A stretch of DNA of 64,000 nucleotides from Pseudomonadales bacterium (GTDB lineage Bacteria; Pseudomonadota; Gammaproteobacteria; Pseudomonadales; UBA5518): NCBI GenBank assembly GCA_022072145.1, contig JAJVIG010000035.1, positions 1 through 64,000 of the forward strand, read 5' to 3'. The stretch's first letter is position 1. Every line of letters starts with the position of its first letter. Made by a program: the position numbers and the translations under genes. This document shows positions 42,236 to 52,800 of this stretch, in pieces. The notes under the pieces are model-generated. The model saw only the letters and a list, made by a program, of their open reading frames with translations. It did not search any database and had not been told where the DNA came from.

Positions 42236-42255
42236 TGTCTAGGTATGCGGTGGCA

Positions 42256-42342
42256 CGCGATGGAAGGGGCAGAAACAAAAAAGCCCGGTTTTTCCGGGCT
42301 TTGTCGCATGTCTTGGTATGTCTTGGAAGGGGGTAATGGTGG
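42256..42342. repeat. attR: attR: 87-bp direct repeat at tRNA-Lys
   Basis: Right copy of the att repeat (see 37890-37976). It takes in the tRNA-Lys 3' end and the terminator following it. The tRNA gene itself stays intact, so integration does not harm it. Confidence 0.92.
42276..42302 (-). terminator. Terminator of tRNA-Lys
   Basis: On the minus strand a stem AAGCCCGG/CCGGGCTT with loop AAAAA is followed by TTTTTTG. It lies 35 bp after the tRNA 3' end. Duplicated in attL. Confidence 0.85.
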
Positions 42343-42412
42343 GTCGTGCTGGATTCGAACCAGCGACCAATTGGTTAAAAGCCAACTGCTCTACCGACTG
42401 AGCTAACGACCC
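42337..42412 (-). tRNA. tRNA-Lys (anticodon UUU)
   Basis: The cloverleaf is complete on the minus strand. The acceptor stem is GGGTCGT/ACGACCC with A discriminator and an encoded CCA. The D arm is GCTC..GAGC, the anticodon stem GTTGG/CCAAT with loop CTTTTAA (anticodon TTT), and the T arm GCTGG-TTCGAAT-CCAGC. It is the attachment site of the adjoining element, whose repeat covers the last bases of its 3' end. Confidence 0.97.
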
Positions 42413-42470
42413 GTCGAAGGACGCGTATGGTAGCGGCTGAGCCGCAAAAAACAAGGGCCTTTTGCCCGCT

Positions 42471-43292
42471 TCAGAAATTCTGCTTCAGGTACTCGCGCGC
42501 CTGCTGCGGCGCCGTGCTGTCCGCCCCGGCGTACTCGTTGACCACCCGGTCCAGGATGTCGCGCGCACGCGCGGTGTCGCCGCCCTGGTGGTAGATGCGC
42601 CCGAGCTTGAACATCGCGTCCGGCACGCGGCGGTTGTCGTTGAACTGCGCGAGCAGGGTTTCGAAGTGCTTGCGCGCGGTGTCGCTGTCGCCGTCCAACA
42701 GGAACAGTTCCCCGAGCCAGTAATGCGCGTTGCCCGCGTAGTCGCCGTTCGGGTACTGGCCGACGAAGTCCTTGAAAGCCGTGCGTGCCTCGGGGAACTT
42801 GCGCGCCTGGATCAGCGCGTAGGCGTCCCGGTACGCCTGCTCCTCCTGCGCCGATGCGGCAGCGCGCGGAGCCGCGGCAGGCGCCTGTTGCACCGGTGGC
42901 AACGGCGCGGCGGATGCGTCGATCGGTGCGCCCGGACCGGTCGGTGCCAGCGCACCCGCGTCGGCCGGTGCCTGGGCCGGGGGCACGCTGCCGCCGCCCA
43001 TGCCGCCGATGCGCCGGTCGAGGCTGATGTAGTCGTCGAGTCGCTGCTGCTTGAGCTGGCGCAGCTGCTCGCCCTGCTCCTCGACGATGCCGCGCAGCTT
43101 CATCACCTCGTCCTGCAGCAGCTGGAGCTGGTAGAACAGCTCGCCGCTGGCCGCCGTGGGTGCCGATGCCGTCGGTTGTGCAGTGGTGCGCTGACGCGAC
43201 ACGTGGGCACCGCCCGGCTCGACCACCTCGACCTGCGAGGCGGCGAGCGGTGCGACGGCGAGCGTCGCGACCAGTACGGCAATGCGGCGCAC
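42471..43292 (-). CDS. cpoB: Cell division coordinator CpoB (YbgF)
   Basis: 273 residues. A signal peptide (IAVLVATLAVAPLAASQ) is followed by a coiled coil (LFYQLQLLQDEVMKLRGIVE) that makes trimers, a Gly/Ala/Pro-rich linker and a C-terminal TPR domain (AYALIQARKFPEARTAFKDF onward). CpoB links Tol-Pal to peptidoglycan synthesis during division. Last gene of the tol-pal operon, as usual. Confidence 0.95.
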   Translation of the reverse strand: MRRIAVLVATLAVAPLAASQVEVVEPGGAHVSRQRTTAQPTASAPTAASGELFYQLQLLQDEVMKLRGIVEEQGEQLRQLKQQRLDDYISLDRRIGGMGGGSVPPAQAPADAGALAPTGPGAPIDASAAPLPPVQQAPAAAPRAAASAQEEQAYRDAYALIQARKFPEARTAFKDFVGQYPNGDYAGNAHYWLGELFLLDGDSDTARKHFETLLAQFNDNRRVPDAMFKLGRIYHQGGDTARARDILDRVVNEYAGADSTAPQQAREYLKQNF

Positions 43293-43304
43293 GTCGTGCC
43301 GGCC

Positions 43305-43832
43305 TCAGCGCAGCTCCACGCGGCGGTTGCGCGCCCAGGACGACTCGTCCTGGCCGAGCTCCGCGGGACGCTCTTCGCCGTAGCTGACGGACTCGATGCG
43401 GGCGCGATCGATCCCTTGCAGGATCAGGTAGTTCGCGATCGCCTTCGCGCGGCGCTCGCCGAGCGCGAGGTTGTACTCGCGCGAGCCTCGCTCGTCGGCA
43501 TGTCCCTCGAGCCGCACCACGCCGCTCTGGCTGCGCAGCACGTTGGCCTGCGCGTCCAGCGCCGCGCGGATCTCGGGCGACAGCGCGGACTGGTCGAAGT
43601 CGAAATAGAACACGGTCTGCAGCCCGCCCATGCCGCGCGCCGCCATTTCCTCCGGCGACAGCCCGCCGTCAGAGCCGACGCCGACCGAGGTCGCGCCGCC
43701 GTCACCCACCGCCGTGCCGTCCGGCATGTCCGACGTCGCGCCGCCGGTGCCTGCGCCCTTGTTGCCGCTGCACGCCGCCACCAGCGCTGCCAGGAATACC
43801 GCGGTCGTCACGCGTACGAATCGCTTGCTCAT
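43305..43832 (-). CDS. pal: Peptidoglycan-associated lipoprotein Pal
   Basis: 175 residues. The lipobox LVAAC gives an outer-membrane lipoprotein. A Gly/Asp-rich linker leads to the OmpA-like domain ([20 protein letters not shown], then [20 protein letters not shown]), which binds diaminopimelate of peptidoglycan. It lies 47 bp after tolB. Confidence 0.97.
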   Translation of the reverse strand: MSKRFVRVTTAVFLAALVAACSGNKGAGTGGATSDMPDGTAVGDGGATSVGVGSDGGLSPEEMAARGMGGLQTVFYFDFDQSALSPEIRAALDAQANVLRSQSGVVRLEGHADERGSREYNLALGERRAKAIANYLILQGIDRARIESVSYGEERPAELGQDESSWARNRRVELR

Positions 43833-43879
43833 GCTGCTCACGGATCGATCGTCCTCGAATGAGAGAAATTGTGGATGTA

Positions 43880-45175
43880 TCAACGCGTGTACGGTGACCA
43901 CGCCGGCTCGCGCACTTCGCGCGCCGCCGAGGGAAGAAAGTACTTGACATTCGCGTCCACCGACACGACGGCGAGTATACCCTTACCCAGTCGCTTCGTC
44001 GCGTAAATAATCATGCTGCCGTTCGGCGCGACGCTCGGCGACTCGTCGTAGGAGGTTTCGGTCAGCACGCGCACCGTGTTGCGCTGGAAGTTCTGCAGCG
44101 CGATGTGGAACGGGCCGTTCGACTCGCTGCGGTGCACGTAGACGATGCCCGAGCCGTCCGGCATCGGGCGCGGGCGCGAGTTGTAGGCGCCCTCGAAGGT
44201 CAGGCGCGTCAGCTCGCGCGTCGCCACGTCGACGCGGTAGATGTGCGGCCGGCCACCGCGGTCCGAAGTGAACACGATCGAGCGCCCATCCGGCATCCAC
44301 GACGGTTCGGTGTCGATCGCGAAGTGGTTGGTCATGCGCGTCAGTTCGCGCGTCGCCAGATCCATCACGTAGATCTCGGGGTTGTCGTCTTTCGACAATA
44401 CCATCGCCAGCCGCCGCCCGTCGGGCGACCACGCGGGAGCGCCGTTCAGTCCCGGGAACGAGGTCAGCTTCTGGCGCTCGCCGGTCGCGACCACCTGCCG
44501 GTAGATGCCGGGCCGGCGGTCCTCGAACGATACGTAGGCGAGCTGGCGGCCGTCGGGGGACCAGGTCGGCGAGAGGATCGGCTCGGAGGATTCGAGGATC
44601 ATCTGCGCGCGCTCGCCGTCGGCGTCGGCCTTGATCAGGCGGAAGTTCTGCCGGTTGCCCTGCTGCGCCACCGAGACGTAGGCGACCTTGGTCGAGAACG
44701 CGCCCTTGGTGCCGGTGAGCTTCTCGTAGACCTTGTCGGCGATGTAGTGCGCGATGTCGCGCAGCTGGTTCTCGGAGCCGTTCACCGTTTCCTGCAGCAA
44801 CACCGACTGGCGCAGCACGTCGAGCAGCTCGAACTGCACGCGATAGAGTCCGGCCGCGTCGCGCGTCATGCGCCCGACCACCAGGTAGTCCACCGTCAGC
44901 ATCCGCCAGTCGGTGTAGAACACCTCGCCCGGCTGGTGCGGCTGCGCGATCATGTCGGAGACCTTCATCGGCGCGAACAGGCCGCTGCGCTGCAGGTCGG
45001 CCGACACCACGGCGTCGATCGCGGTCGGCGGCAACAGGCCCGGCGTCGCGCCGAGCGGCACCACCGCGATCGACGTCGGGTTGTCCGCGCCGCGCGTGAT
45101 CTCGATGCTGAGTTCGGCCGCATGCACGGCACAACCCAGCAGCCACAACAGAACCACACCCACACGCTTGATCAC
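43880..45175 (-). CDS. tolB: Tol-Pal system periplasmic protein TolB
   Basis: 431 residues. A signal peptide is followed by the N-terminal alpha-beta domain ([20 protein letters not shown]) and a six-bladed beta propeller whose blades carry the [17 protein letters not shown]-type repeat, here five times. It binds Pal and TolA in the periplasm. Overlaps tolA by 4 bp. Confidence 0.97.
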   Translation of the reverse strand: MIKRVGVVLLWLLGCAVHAAELSIEITRGADNPTSIAVVPLGATPGLLPPTAIDAVVSADLQRSGLFAPMKVSDMIAQPHQPGEVFYTDWRMLTVDYLVVGRMTRDAAGLYRVQFELLDVLRQSVLLQETVNGSENQLRDIAHYIADKVYEKLTGTKGAFSTKVAYVSVAQQGNRQNFRLIKADADGERAQMILESSEPILSPTWSPDGRQLAYVSFEDRRPGIYRQVVATGERQKLTSFPGLNGAPAWSPDGRRLAMVLSKDDNPEIYVMDLATRELTRMTNHFAIDTEPSWMPDGRSIVFTSDRGGRPHIYRVDVATRELTRLTFEGAYNSRPRPMPDGSGIVYVHRSESNGPFHIALQNFQRNTVRVLTETSYDESPSVAPNGSMIIYATKRLGKGILAVVSVDANVKYFLPSAAREVREPAWSPYTR

Positions 45176-45984
45176 TGCCGCAGATCCTCCGGTCGGAATA
45201 CGAGTTGCAGGCTACGCAGGTGGCGCTCGAACACCTGCGGGGGCGCGTCCGCCACTTCCGGGAAGCGCGCTGCCCGGTTCACCGCGTTGACCGCGCTGCG
45301 GTCGAACGCTTCGTCGCCGCTGCTTTTCAGCACGCTGACGCCCACCACTTCGCCAGTGGGGATCAATTGTATCCGCAACACGACCTGCATATCGCGGCGG
45401 GCGCTGGGCGGGCGACTCCAGTTGTCCTCGATGGCAATCGCGATCGCCTCTTCGTAGGTGGTGGTCTCGGCGCCTTCGCTGGCGAGCGCCGCGTCCTCGC
45501 TCGCCAGCGACGCCATCAACTCCTGCTCCCGCTGTTCCTGTTCCCGCTGCGCTCGCACCTGGCGCTCGCGCTGCTCGGCCTCGCGGCGTTGCTGCTCGCG
45601 CTGGCGGGCCTGTTCCTGAACGCGCGGGTCGGGCTTCGCCGGCTGGGGCTTCGCCTGCGGTTTGGGTTGCGGCTTGGGCTGCGGCTTCGGTTGCGGTTCG
45701 GGTTTGGGCTTGGGCTTGGGCTTGGGCTCGGGCTCGGGCTTCGGTTCCGGTTTGGGCGCCGGTTTCGGCGGTTCGGGCGGGCGCGGTGCCGCTGCGGTCG
45801 GCTTCGCGGCCGCCTTCGGCCCGCTCTTCTCCAGCGAGACGAGGCGCGCCTTCACGTGCCGCGGCGCCGGCTTCACCAGCGGCTCGCTGGCGGACTGCCA
45901 GTTCGCCGTCAGCGCGAGCAGCAGCGCCGCGTGCAGCAGCAGCGTGACCGCCGCGGGAACGATGTAACCCTCGAGGGCGCGCAT
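45172..45984 (-). CDS. tolA: TolA with Lys-Pro repeat linker
   Basis: 270 residues. One N-terminal membrane segment (VPAAVTLLLHAALLLALTAN), then a long linker of KP/EP repeats (residues about 68-125) and a charged Gln/Arg/Glu helix, and the C-terminal TonB-like domain (AIEDNWSRPPSARRDMQVVL). The usual Ala/Lys-rich helical region of enteric TolA is replaced by the stiff Pro repeat. It transmits energy from TolQR to the outer membrane. Confidence 0.93.
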   Translation of the reverse strand: MRALEGYIVPAAVTLLLHAALLLALTANWQSASEPLVKPAPRHVKARLVSLEKSGPKAAAKPTAAAPRPPEPPKPAPKPEPKPEPEPKPKPKPKPEPQPKPQPKPQPKPQAKPQPAKPDPRVQEQARQREQQRREAEQRERQVRAQREQEQREQELMASLASEDAALASEGAETTTYEEAIAIAIEDNWSRPPSARRDMQVVLRIQLIPTGEVVGVSVLKSSGDEAFDRSAVNAVNRAARFPEVADAPPQVFERHLRSLQLVFRPEDLRQ

Positions 45985-45987
45985 GGT

Positions 45988-46401
45988 TCAGGGGTTCTCG
46001 GTCACCAGCCCGACGTTCTTCGCACCGGCCTGCTGCAACTCGCTCATCAGCACCACCACGGTGCCGTAGGGCACCTTCTCGTCGCCCCACACCAGCACCG
46101 GTGTCTTCGGCTTGGCCTTCAGGATCTTGCCCACCTTGTCCTTGATCACCGCGAGCTGCTCGGGCTGCTCGGGCGTGCCACCGAGGTTGATGTAGTAGGT
46201 GCCGTCGGCCTTCACCGACACGATCAGCGGTTCGTCTTCCTGGTTCTCGACCGGTTCCGAGGCCGCGTCCGGCAGTTCGACCTCCACGCCCTGCATCAGC
46301 ATCGGCGCGGTGATCATGAAGATGATCAGCAGCACGAGCATCACGTCGATGTACGGCACGACGTTGATCTCGGCCATCGGCTTGCGGCGTTCCCTTGGCA
46401 T
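45988..46401 (-). CDS. tolR: TolR
   Basis: 137 residues of the ExbD/TolR family. The single membrane helix with the proton-conducting Asp is VVPYIDVMLVLLIIFMITA (Asp near residue 15), then a periplasmic domain. It lies 3 bp after tolA and 16 bp before tolQ in operon order. Confidence 0.96.
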   Translation of the reverse strand: MPRERRKPMAEINVVPYIDVMLVLLIIFMITAPMLMQGVEVELPDAASEPVENQEDEPLIVSVKADGTYYINLGGTPEQPEQLAVIKDKVGKILKAKPKTPVLVWGDEKVPYGTVVVLMSELQQAGAKNVGLVTENP

Positions 46402-46417
46402 GTCGGTGCTCCGGTGC

Positions 46418-47116
46418 TCAGGCGCTCTTGCGGCCAGCGTGCACCTGGCGGTGCAGGATGCTCGAGAACTCCTCCGCGAAGGTCTCGTAGTTGGCGACCA
46501 GGTTGTCCACCTGCGCGGAATAGCGGTTGTACGCGATCACCGCCGGAATCGCCGCGAACAGGCCCATCGCGGTCGCGACCAGTGCCTCCGAGATGCCCGG
46601 CGCGACGGTCGCCAGCGTCGCCTGGTGCACGTTGGCCAGCCCGCGGAACGAGTGCATGATCCCCCACACCGTGCCGAACAGCCCCACGTACGGGCTGGTC
46701 GAGCCCACGGTGGCGAGGAACGGCAGATGGCGCTCGAGGAACTCCACCTCGCGCGACAGCGCCACGCGCATCGCGCGCTGCGCGCCCTCCATGATCGCGT
46801 CGGAGTCGATGCCGGACTGCTGGCGCAACCGCGTGAACTCCTTGAACCCGGCGCGGAACAGGTTCTCGGCCCCCTCGATCTGGCCGCTCGCCTCGAGACG
46901 CGCGCTGCCGTCGCGGTAGAGTTGCCCGAGGTCGATGCCCGACCAGAAGGTTTGCTCGAAGTCGCCGAACTGCTTCTTCGCGCGGCGCAGCAGCAGCGCC
47001 CGCTGCACGATCATCCCCCATGACACCACCGATGCCATGAACAGGATGAACATGACCAGCTGGACCGTCAGGCTCGCCTCGGCGACCAGGCTCAAGAGCG
47101 ACAATTCCTGGTTCAC
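46418..47116 (-). CDS. tolQ: TolQ
   Basis: 232 residues of the ExbB/TolQ family with three membrane segments (VQLVMFILFMASVVSWGMIV first; LFGTVWGIMHSF and GLFAAIPAVIAYNRYS later). Forms the proton channel with TolR. Overlaps ybgC by 4 bp. Confidence 0.96.
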   Translation of the reverse strand: MNQELSLLSLVAEASLTVQLVMFILFMASVVSWGMIVQRALLLRRAKKQFGDFEQTFWSGIDLGQLYRDGSARLEASGQIEGAENLFRAGFKEFTRLRQQSGIDSDAIMEGAQRAMRVALSREVEFLERHLPFLATVGSTSPYVGLFGTVWGIMHSFRGLANVHQATLATVAPGISEALVATAMGLFAAIPAVIAYNRYSAQVDNLVANYETFAEEFSSILHRQVHAGRKSA

Positions 47117-47573
47117 TTGGACCTCTCAGTTGCTTGATGGGACGATGGCGCCGGCGCCTCCGGCGCCGCGGTTGCGAGCACCGCGCGCAACGCGCGCGGC
47201 AGCACGCGCGGGCGGCGCGTCGCGCCGTCCACGCAGGCCACAGTGATCCGCGCGCGGCAGATTTCCTCGCCGGCGCGCAGCACGCGCTGCGCGAACACGA
47301 GCCGCGCGCCCCCCGCCTCGAGCAGCGCCGCGCAGGCCTCGAGCTCGTCGTCGAGCAGCGCCGCGCGCAGGTACTCGACCTGCATCGAGTGCACGACGAA
47401 CAGGAAGGCGCCGTCGAGCAGCGCGGGTTTCGCGAAGCCCAGGCGGCGCATGAACTCGGTGCGCGCGCGCTCGAAATACTTCAGGTAGTTCACGTAGAAC
47501 ACGATCCCGCCGGCGTCGGTGTCCTCGATGTACACCCGCACCGGCAACCGCAGTTCGTCGGCCAGCGTCTCGC

Positions 47574-47577
<4 letters not shown>
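47113..47577 (-). CDS. ybgC: Tol-Pal system acyl-CoA thioesterase YbgC
   Basis: 154 residues of hot-dog fold. The signature [20 protein letters not shown] contains the catalytic Asp. Hydrolyses short- to medium-chain acyl-CoA and is linked to phospholipid metabolism. Overlaps ruvB and tolQ by 4 bp each. Confidence 0.94.
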
Positions 47578-48620
<1,043 letters not shown>

Positions 48621-48629
48621 CGCGCGTCC

Positions 48630-49253
48630 TCAGCGTCCGCCCGCGAGCCCCTTCAGGGCGCGCCGGATCAGTTCCTCGCTGGCCTCGACCTCGTCGTCGA
48701 GCGCCGCCGCGACCGCCCGCGCCGCCTCCGGCGGCTTGTAGCCCAGCCCGATCAGCGCGCTCTCGGCGTCCTGCACCAGGCGGCTGCGTCCGACCGCCGC
48801 GATGTCCGGTGCCGGCGCCCCGGGGCGCGCGGACGCGAACTCCGGGCGCCAGTCGCGCAGCGCGTCGCGCATCTCGACCATCAAGCGCTCGGCGGTCTTC
48901 TTGCCCACTCCGGGCAGGCGCACCAGCGCGCTGGTGTCACCGCGCTGCACGCAGCGCGCGAACTCGTCGCTGTCCATCCCGGACAGGATCGCCAGCGCCA
49001 GCTTCGGACCCACGCCGCTAACGCGTATCAGCGCGCGGAACAGTTCGCGGTCGTCACGGTGCCAGAATCCGAACAGCTGCTGCGCGTCCTCGCGGACCAC
49101 GAAATGCGTGTACAGCACGACCTCCTGCCCGGTCGGCGGCAGGCGGCAGAACGTGCTGATCGGCGCCTGGATCTCGTAGCCCACTCCAGCGGCCTCGACC
49201 ACCAGCTCGGGCGCCTGCTTCTCGACGATGGTTCCGCGAATCCTTCCGATCAT
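48630..49253 (-). CDS. ruvA: Holliday junction DNA-binding protein RuvA
   Basis: 207 residues. N-terminal OB fold (MIGRIRGTIVEKQAPELVVE), two helix-hairpin-helix motifs (VSGVGPKLALAILSG, LPGVGKKTAERLMVEM) and the flexible RuvB-binding domain III (DAESALIGLGYKPPEAARAV). Lies 9 bp before ruvB. Start ATG 49253. Confidence 0.97.
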   Translation of the reverse strand: MIGRIRGTIVEKQAPELVVEAAGVGYEIQAPISTFCRLPPTGQEVVLYTHFVVREDAQQLFGFWHRDDRELFRALIRVSGVGPKLALAILSGMDSDEFARCVQRGDTSALVRLPGVGKKTAERLMVEMRDALRDWRPEFASARPGAPAPDIAAVGRSRLVQDAESALIGLGYKPPEAARAVAAALDDEVEASEELIRRALKGLAGGR

Positions 49254-49279
49254 GGCTGCGGTATCCGGTTGCTGGCGTG

Positions 49280-49792
49280 TCAGCGCGCGCGCCCGCGCCG
49301 CGCGCTGCGCGCGCCGGGCAGCCGCACCAGGCTCTGGCGCGTATGAGCATGGCACAGCGCCACCGCCAGCGCATCGGCGGCATCGGCCTGCGGCGCCGCC
49401 GGCAGCCCGAGCAGCGCGCACACCATGTGCTGCACCTGTTCCTTGCCGGCGGCGCCGGTGCCCACCACCGACTGCTTGACGCTGCGCGGCGAGTACTCGA
49501 ACACCGGTAGCTCGAGCCGCGCGGCAGCGACGATCGCCGCGCCACGCGCCTGTCCCAGCTTGAGCGCCGAGCCGGCGCTGCGGGCGACGAACACCTGTTC
49601 GATCGCGAGCTCGGAGGGACGGTAACGCTCGATGATCTCGGTCAGGCAGTCGAAGATGCGCCGCAACCGTTCCGGCAGCGCCTGGTCCGCGACGCGGATG
49701 CAGCCGCTGCCCACGTACTCCAGCCGCGCACCCTCGCTGCGGACCACGCCGAAGCCGGTCACGCGCGAGCCCGGATCGACGCCGAGGATCAC
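49280..49792 (-). CDS. ruvC: Holliday junction resolvase RuvC
   Basis: 170 residues. Catalytic acidic residues are seen in ILGVDPGSR (Asp6), AIEQVF and [15 protein letters not shown] near the end. Cuts the junctions moved by RuvAB; its gene leads the ruvCAB set. No yebC is present upstream; aspS follows by a 47-bp gap instead. Confidence 0.96.
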   Translation of the reverse strand: MILGVDPGSRVTGFGVVRSEGARLEYVGSGCIRVADQALPERLRRIFDCLTEIIERYRPSELAIEQVFVARSAGSALKLGQARGAAIVAAARLELPVFEYSPRSVKQSVVGTGAAGKEQVQHMVCALLGLPAAPQADAADALAVALCHAHTRQSLVRLPGARSARRGRAR

Positions 49793-49839
49793 GGCCGCGG
49801 CCGGTGCCGCGCCGCACCCGGCGGGCAGCGCGCGCGCGC

Positions 49840-51621
49840 TCAGCCCGACTGCTCCGTGGCCGGCGTGCGCAGCCGGATGTGCAAGTCCTGCAGCTGCCCG
49901 GCGTCGACCACGCCCGGTGCCTCGGTGAGCAGGCAGTTCGCGCTCTGCGTCTTCGGGAACGCGATCACGTCGCGGATCGAGGCCGAGCGCGTCATCAGCA
50001 TCACCAGCCGGTCGAGGCCGAACGCCAGCCCGCCGTGCGGCGGCGCGCCGAAACGCAGCGCATCGAGCAGGAAGCCGAACTTCTCGCGTGCCTCGTCCTC
50101 GCCGATGCCGAGGATCCGGAACACCGACTGCTGCATCTCGCGCGTGTGGATCCGGATCGAGCCACCGCCGAGCTCGGTGCCGTTGAGCACCATGTCGTAG
50201 GCCTGCGAGATCGCGCTGCCCGGATCCTCGACCAGCGCCTCGGGCGCGCAGGCCGGACGCGTGAACGGGTGATGCAGCGGGCTCCAGCGGCCCTTGTCGT
50301 CACGCTCGAACATCGGGAAATCGACCACCCACAGCGGCGCCCACTCGCAGGTGTAGAGGTTCAGGTCCGCGCCGAGCCGGCAGCGCAGCGCGCCGAGCGC
50401 CTCGTTGACCACCTTCGCACGATCGGCGCCGAAGAAGATCAGGTCGCCGTCCTGCGCCCCGGTGCGCTCGAGCAGCGCACGGCGCACCTCCGGCGGCAGG
50501 AACTTCACGATCGGCGACTGCAGACCTTCCTCGAGGTCGTTGCGGTCGTTGACCTTGATGTAGGCGAGACCCTTCGCGCCGTAGATGCCGACGAAGCGCG
50601 TGTAGTCGTCGATCTGCTTGCGGCTGAGCAACGCGCCGCCGCCTGGCACCTTCAGCGCCGCGACGCGTCCCTCGGGATCGCTGGCCGGGGCCGCGAACAC
50701 CTTGAAGTCCACCTCGCGCATCAGGTCGCTCACCTCGACGAACTCGAGCGGGATGCGCAGGTCGGGCTTGTCGCTGCCGAAGCGCTGCATCGCCTCGGCC
50801 CAGCTCAGGCGCGGGAACTCGCCGAGGTCGTGGTGCAACACGCCCAGGAACAGTTCGCGCACCATCGCCTCGGCGGTGGCCGTGATCTCGGCCTGGTCGG
50901 CAAACGCGAACTCGATGTCGATCTGGGTGAACTCGGGCTGGCGGTCGGCGCGCAGGTCCTCGTCACGGAAGCACTTCACGATCTGGTAGTAGCGGTCGAC
51001 GCCGGCGACCATCAGCAGCTGCTTGAACAGCTGCGGCGACTGCGGCAGCGCGAAGAAGCGCCCCGGGTGCGTGCGGCTCGGCACCAGGTAGTCGCGCGCG
51101 CCCTCGGGCGTGGCGCGGGTGAGCATCGGGGTCTCGACCTCGACGAAGCCGCGGTCGGCGAGGAAGTTGCGGATCGAACGCGCGATGTCCGAGCGCAGCC
51201 GCAGGTTGTTCAGCATTTCCGGCCGGCGCAGGTCCAGGTAGCGGTAGCGCAGTCGCGTCTCCTCGCCGACATTCGCGTGCTCGTCGAGCTGGAACGGCGG
51301 CGTGTCGGCGACGTTCAGGATCTCCAGCGCGCTCGCGTAGACCTCGATGCGTCCGGTCTTCATCGCCGGGTTCACGGTCGCGGCGGCGCGTTCGCGCACG
51401 CGTCCGGTCACGCGCAGCACGTACTCGCTGCGCACGCGGTCGGCGGTCGCGAAATGCTCGCCGCAGTCCGGGTCGAACACGACCTGGACCACGCCTTCGC
51501 GATCGCGCAGGTCGACGAAGATCACGCCGCCGTGGTCACGGCGGCGGTCCGCCCAACCGCACAGCGTGACCTCCTGGCCGGAGTGGGAGACGTCGAGATC
51601 GCCACAATAGTGGGTGCGCAT
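49840..51621 (-). CDS. aspS: Aspartyl-tRNA synthetase
   Basis: 593 residues, the bacterial type with a GAD insertion. N-terminal anticodon-binding OB fold ([18 protein letters not shown]), class II motif 2 with [20 protein letters not shown] and motif 3 with [12 protein letters not shown]. Charges tRNA-Asp. The start at 51621 has no strong ribosome site but matches the family start; longer readings have no similarity. Confidence 0.97.
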   Translation of the reverse strand: MRTHYCGDLDVSHSGQEVTLCGWADRRRDHGGVIFVDLRDREGVVQVVFDPDCGEHFATADRVRSEYVLRVTGRVRERAAATVNPAMKTGRIEVYASALEILNVADTPPFQLDEHANVGEETRLRYRYLDLRRPEMLNNLRLRSDIARSIRNFLADRGFVEVETPMLTRATPEGARDYLVPSRTHPGRFFALPQSPQLFKQLLMVAGVDRYYQIVKCFRDEDLRADRQPEFTQIDIEFAFADQAEITATAEAMVRELFLGVLHHDLGEFPRLSWAEAMQRFGSDKPDLRIPLEFVEVSDLMREVDFKVFAAPASDPEGRVAALKVPGGGALLSRKQIDDYTRFVGIYGAKGLAYIKVNDRNDLEEGLQSPIVKFLPPEVRRALLERTGAQDGDLIFFGADRAKVVNEALGALRCRLGADLNLYTCEWAPLWVVDFPMFERDDKGRWSPLHHPFTRPACAPEALVEDPGSAISQAYDMVLNGTELGGGSIRIHTREMQQSVFRILGIGEDEAREKFGFLLDALRFGAPPHGGLAFGLDRLVMLMTRSASIRDVIAFPKTQSANCLLTEAPGVVDAGQLQDLHIRLRTPATEQSG

Positions 51622-51655
51622 GCGTTTTTTCCGCCGTGTTCGGGTGCCTGGGGTT

Positions 51656-51982
51656 TCAGTTGCCGCCGCTGCCGCCCGCCGCTGCGGGCGCGCTCGACGA
51701 CGTCGAGGAGGAAGCCGCAGCTGCGGTGGACGGCGCGGCCGGGGCCGATGCCTTGTCGCCTGCGCCCGCCGTCGCGTCGCCGGCAAGGTTCTTCTTGCCG
51801 CCGCTCTTGAAGTCCGTCTCGTACCAGCCGCCGCCCTTCAGCCGGAATCCGGCGGCGCTGATCTTGCGCCGCAGCTGCGACTCCCCGCACTGCGGGCACA
51901 GCGTCAGCGGCTCGTCCGCGAGCTTCTGCAGTTTCTCCAGTTCGTGATTGCAGCCATCGCAGCGGTATTCATAGATGGGCAT
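51656..51982 (-). CDS. FmdB-type zinc-ribbon protein
   Basis: 108 residues. [20 protein letters not shown] and [19 protein letters not shown] form a CxxC-CxxC zinc ribbon of the FmdB family. The C-terminal 40 residues are Ala/Ser/Gly-rich and probably disordered. Role unknown. Precedes aspS by 34 bp in the same direction; often linked to aspS in gammaproteobacteria. Confidence 0.88.
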   Translation of the reverse strand: MPIYEYRCDGCNHELEKLQKLADEPLTLCPQCGESQLRRKISAAGFRLKGGGWYETDFKSGGKKNLAGDATAGAGDKASAPAAPSTAAAASSSTSSSAPAAAGGSGGN

Positions 51983-52314
51983 TCCAGAACCTCCGATGAT
52001 GCCTGGTTACAGCTGCCGCGCGGGCGCGCGGCGGCTAAAAAGGCCGGCGATTATACTCCAGCGCCCGGGTAGCAATGATGCGAATTCATGCCGTTTCGCC
52101 GCGCGCCCGGCAGCTTCGCCGCCACCGCGCGACCGCGGCGCAACGGCTTGTCGCAAGCAGGGCGCACGCGCTGTTGCCGTGCCTGTACGAATGCATTATA
52201 TATACGCGCGCTGTAGCGAGGAGCGCGCGAAAACCCGGCATTTACAGCATGAACACAGGCTTCGTCCCCGGGAGCCCTGCACCGAACAACCTGCAAACAC
52301 CAGAAGGAAACGAC
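51983..52314. other. Intergenic region with promoter and leader of the HU-like gene
   Basis: No gene is seen here. The region holds the start of the FmdB transcript on one side and the promoter at 52174-52202 on the other. The roughly 105-nt leader from there to the ATG is unusually long for this genome. Confidence 0.6.
52174..52202 (+). promoter_or_regulatory. Predicted promoter of the HU-like gene
   Basis: TTGCCG (52174-52179), a 17-bp spacer and TATATA (52197-52202). The -10 box lies in the most AT-rich spot of the region (GCATTATATATAC). Confidence 0.6.
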
Positions 52315-52743
52315 ATGGCCGCAGACAAGAAAAAAGCCGCGAAGGCAGCGCCCAAGAAGGCTGCCGCGAAAAAAGCAGCCCCGAAAAAGGCTGCTCCGAA
52401 GCCCGCCGCGAAAGCTGCGGCGAAACCGACTCCGGTCAAGGACCGCTGGAGCAAGACCCAGATCCTGAACGAGATTTCCGAACGCACGCAGGTCTCGCGC
52501 AAGCAGGCCACCGCGATGATCGAGGAACTCGCCGGGATCATCGGTCGTCACCTCGGCAAGGGTGGTCCGGGCGAATTCGTGCTGCCCGGCCTGTTCAAGA
52601 TCAACACCCGCAAGAAGCCGGCGCAGAAGGCGCGCAAGGGCATCGACCCGTTCACCAAGCAGGAGCGGATGTTCGCCGCAAAGCCCGCTTCGGTGTCGGT
52701 GAAGGTGCGCCCGCTGAAGAAGCTGAAGGACATGGCGCACTGA
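52315..52743 (+). CDS. HU-family DNA-binding protein with histone H1-like tail
   Basis: 142 residues. The first 45 are almost only Ala, Lys and Pro (KKAAKAAPKKAAAKKAAPKK), like histone H1 or the tails of actinobacterial HupB. The remainder is an HU/IHF fold (WSKTQILNEISERTQVSRKQ, then GEFVLPGLFKINTRKKPAQK) with the DNA-binding beta arm. It should bind and compact DNA with little sequence preference. A strong AGAAGGA site precedes the ATG; a start at 52075 would lie upstream of the promoter. Confidence 0.92.
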   Translation: MAADKKKAAKAAPKKAAAKKAAPKKAAPKPAAKAAAKPTPVKDRWSKTQILNEISERTQVSRKQATAMIEELAGIIGRHLGKGGPGEFVLPGLFKINTRKKPAQKARKGIDPFTKQERMFAAKPASVSVKVRPLKKLKDMAH

Positions 52744-52773
52744 AGCGACCGGCAACGGCGCAGCGACCGAAAA

Positions 52774-52800
52774 CCCCGCGGGAAACCGCGGGGTTTTTTT
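52774..52800. terminator. Rho-independent terminator between HU and HIT genes
   Basis: CCCCGCGG-GAAA-CCGCGGGG followed by TTTTTTT. It ends the HU transcript 30 bp after the stop. An A-run on the other side (AAAA at 52770-52773) makes it partly two-way for the convergent HIT gene. Confidence 0.92.

Larger units (their letters stand above)
37977..42255. mobile_element. Small integrative element inserted at tRNA-Lys(UUU)
   Basis: Bounded by the 87-bp att repeats. From left to right: integrase arm-type repeats, a non-coding repeat region, a ribbon-helix-helix gene (plus), then a minus-strand set of a replication-like protein, a Cys-rich protein, a small unknown, AlpA and another unknown, and finally the P4-type integrase. 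There are no packaging, capsid, transfer, resistance, toxin or recognisable defence genes. It looks like a minimal, regulated element that may depend on a helper for transfer. It is complete at both ends and its integrase is intact, so it may still move. Confidence 0.88.

Noticed and set aside
45640-45780. Tandem DNA repeat or CRISPR-like array
   Set aside because: The periodicity is the codons of the Lys-Pro linker of TolA; there are no spacers.
52075-52314. N-terminal extension of the HU-like protein
   Set aside because: It would start upstream of the predicted promoter, and the ATG at 52315 has a strong ribosome site.
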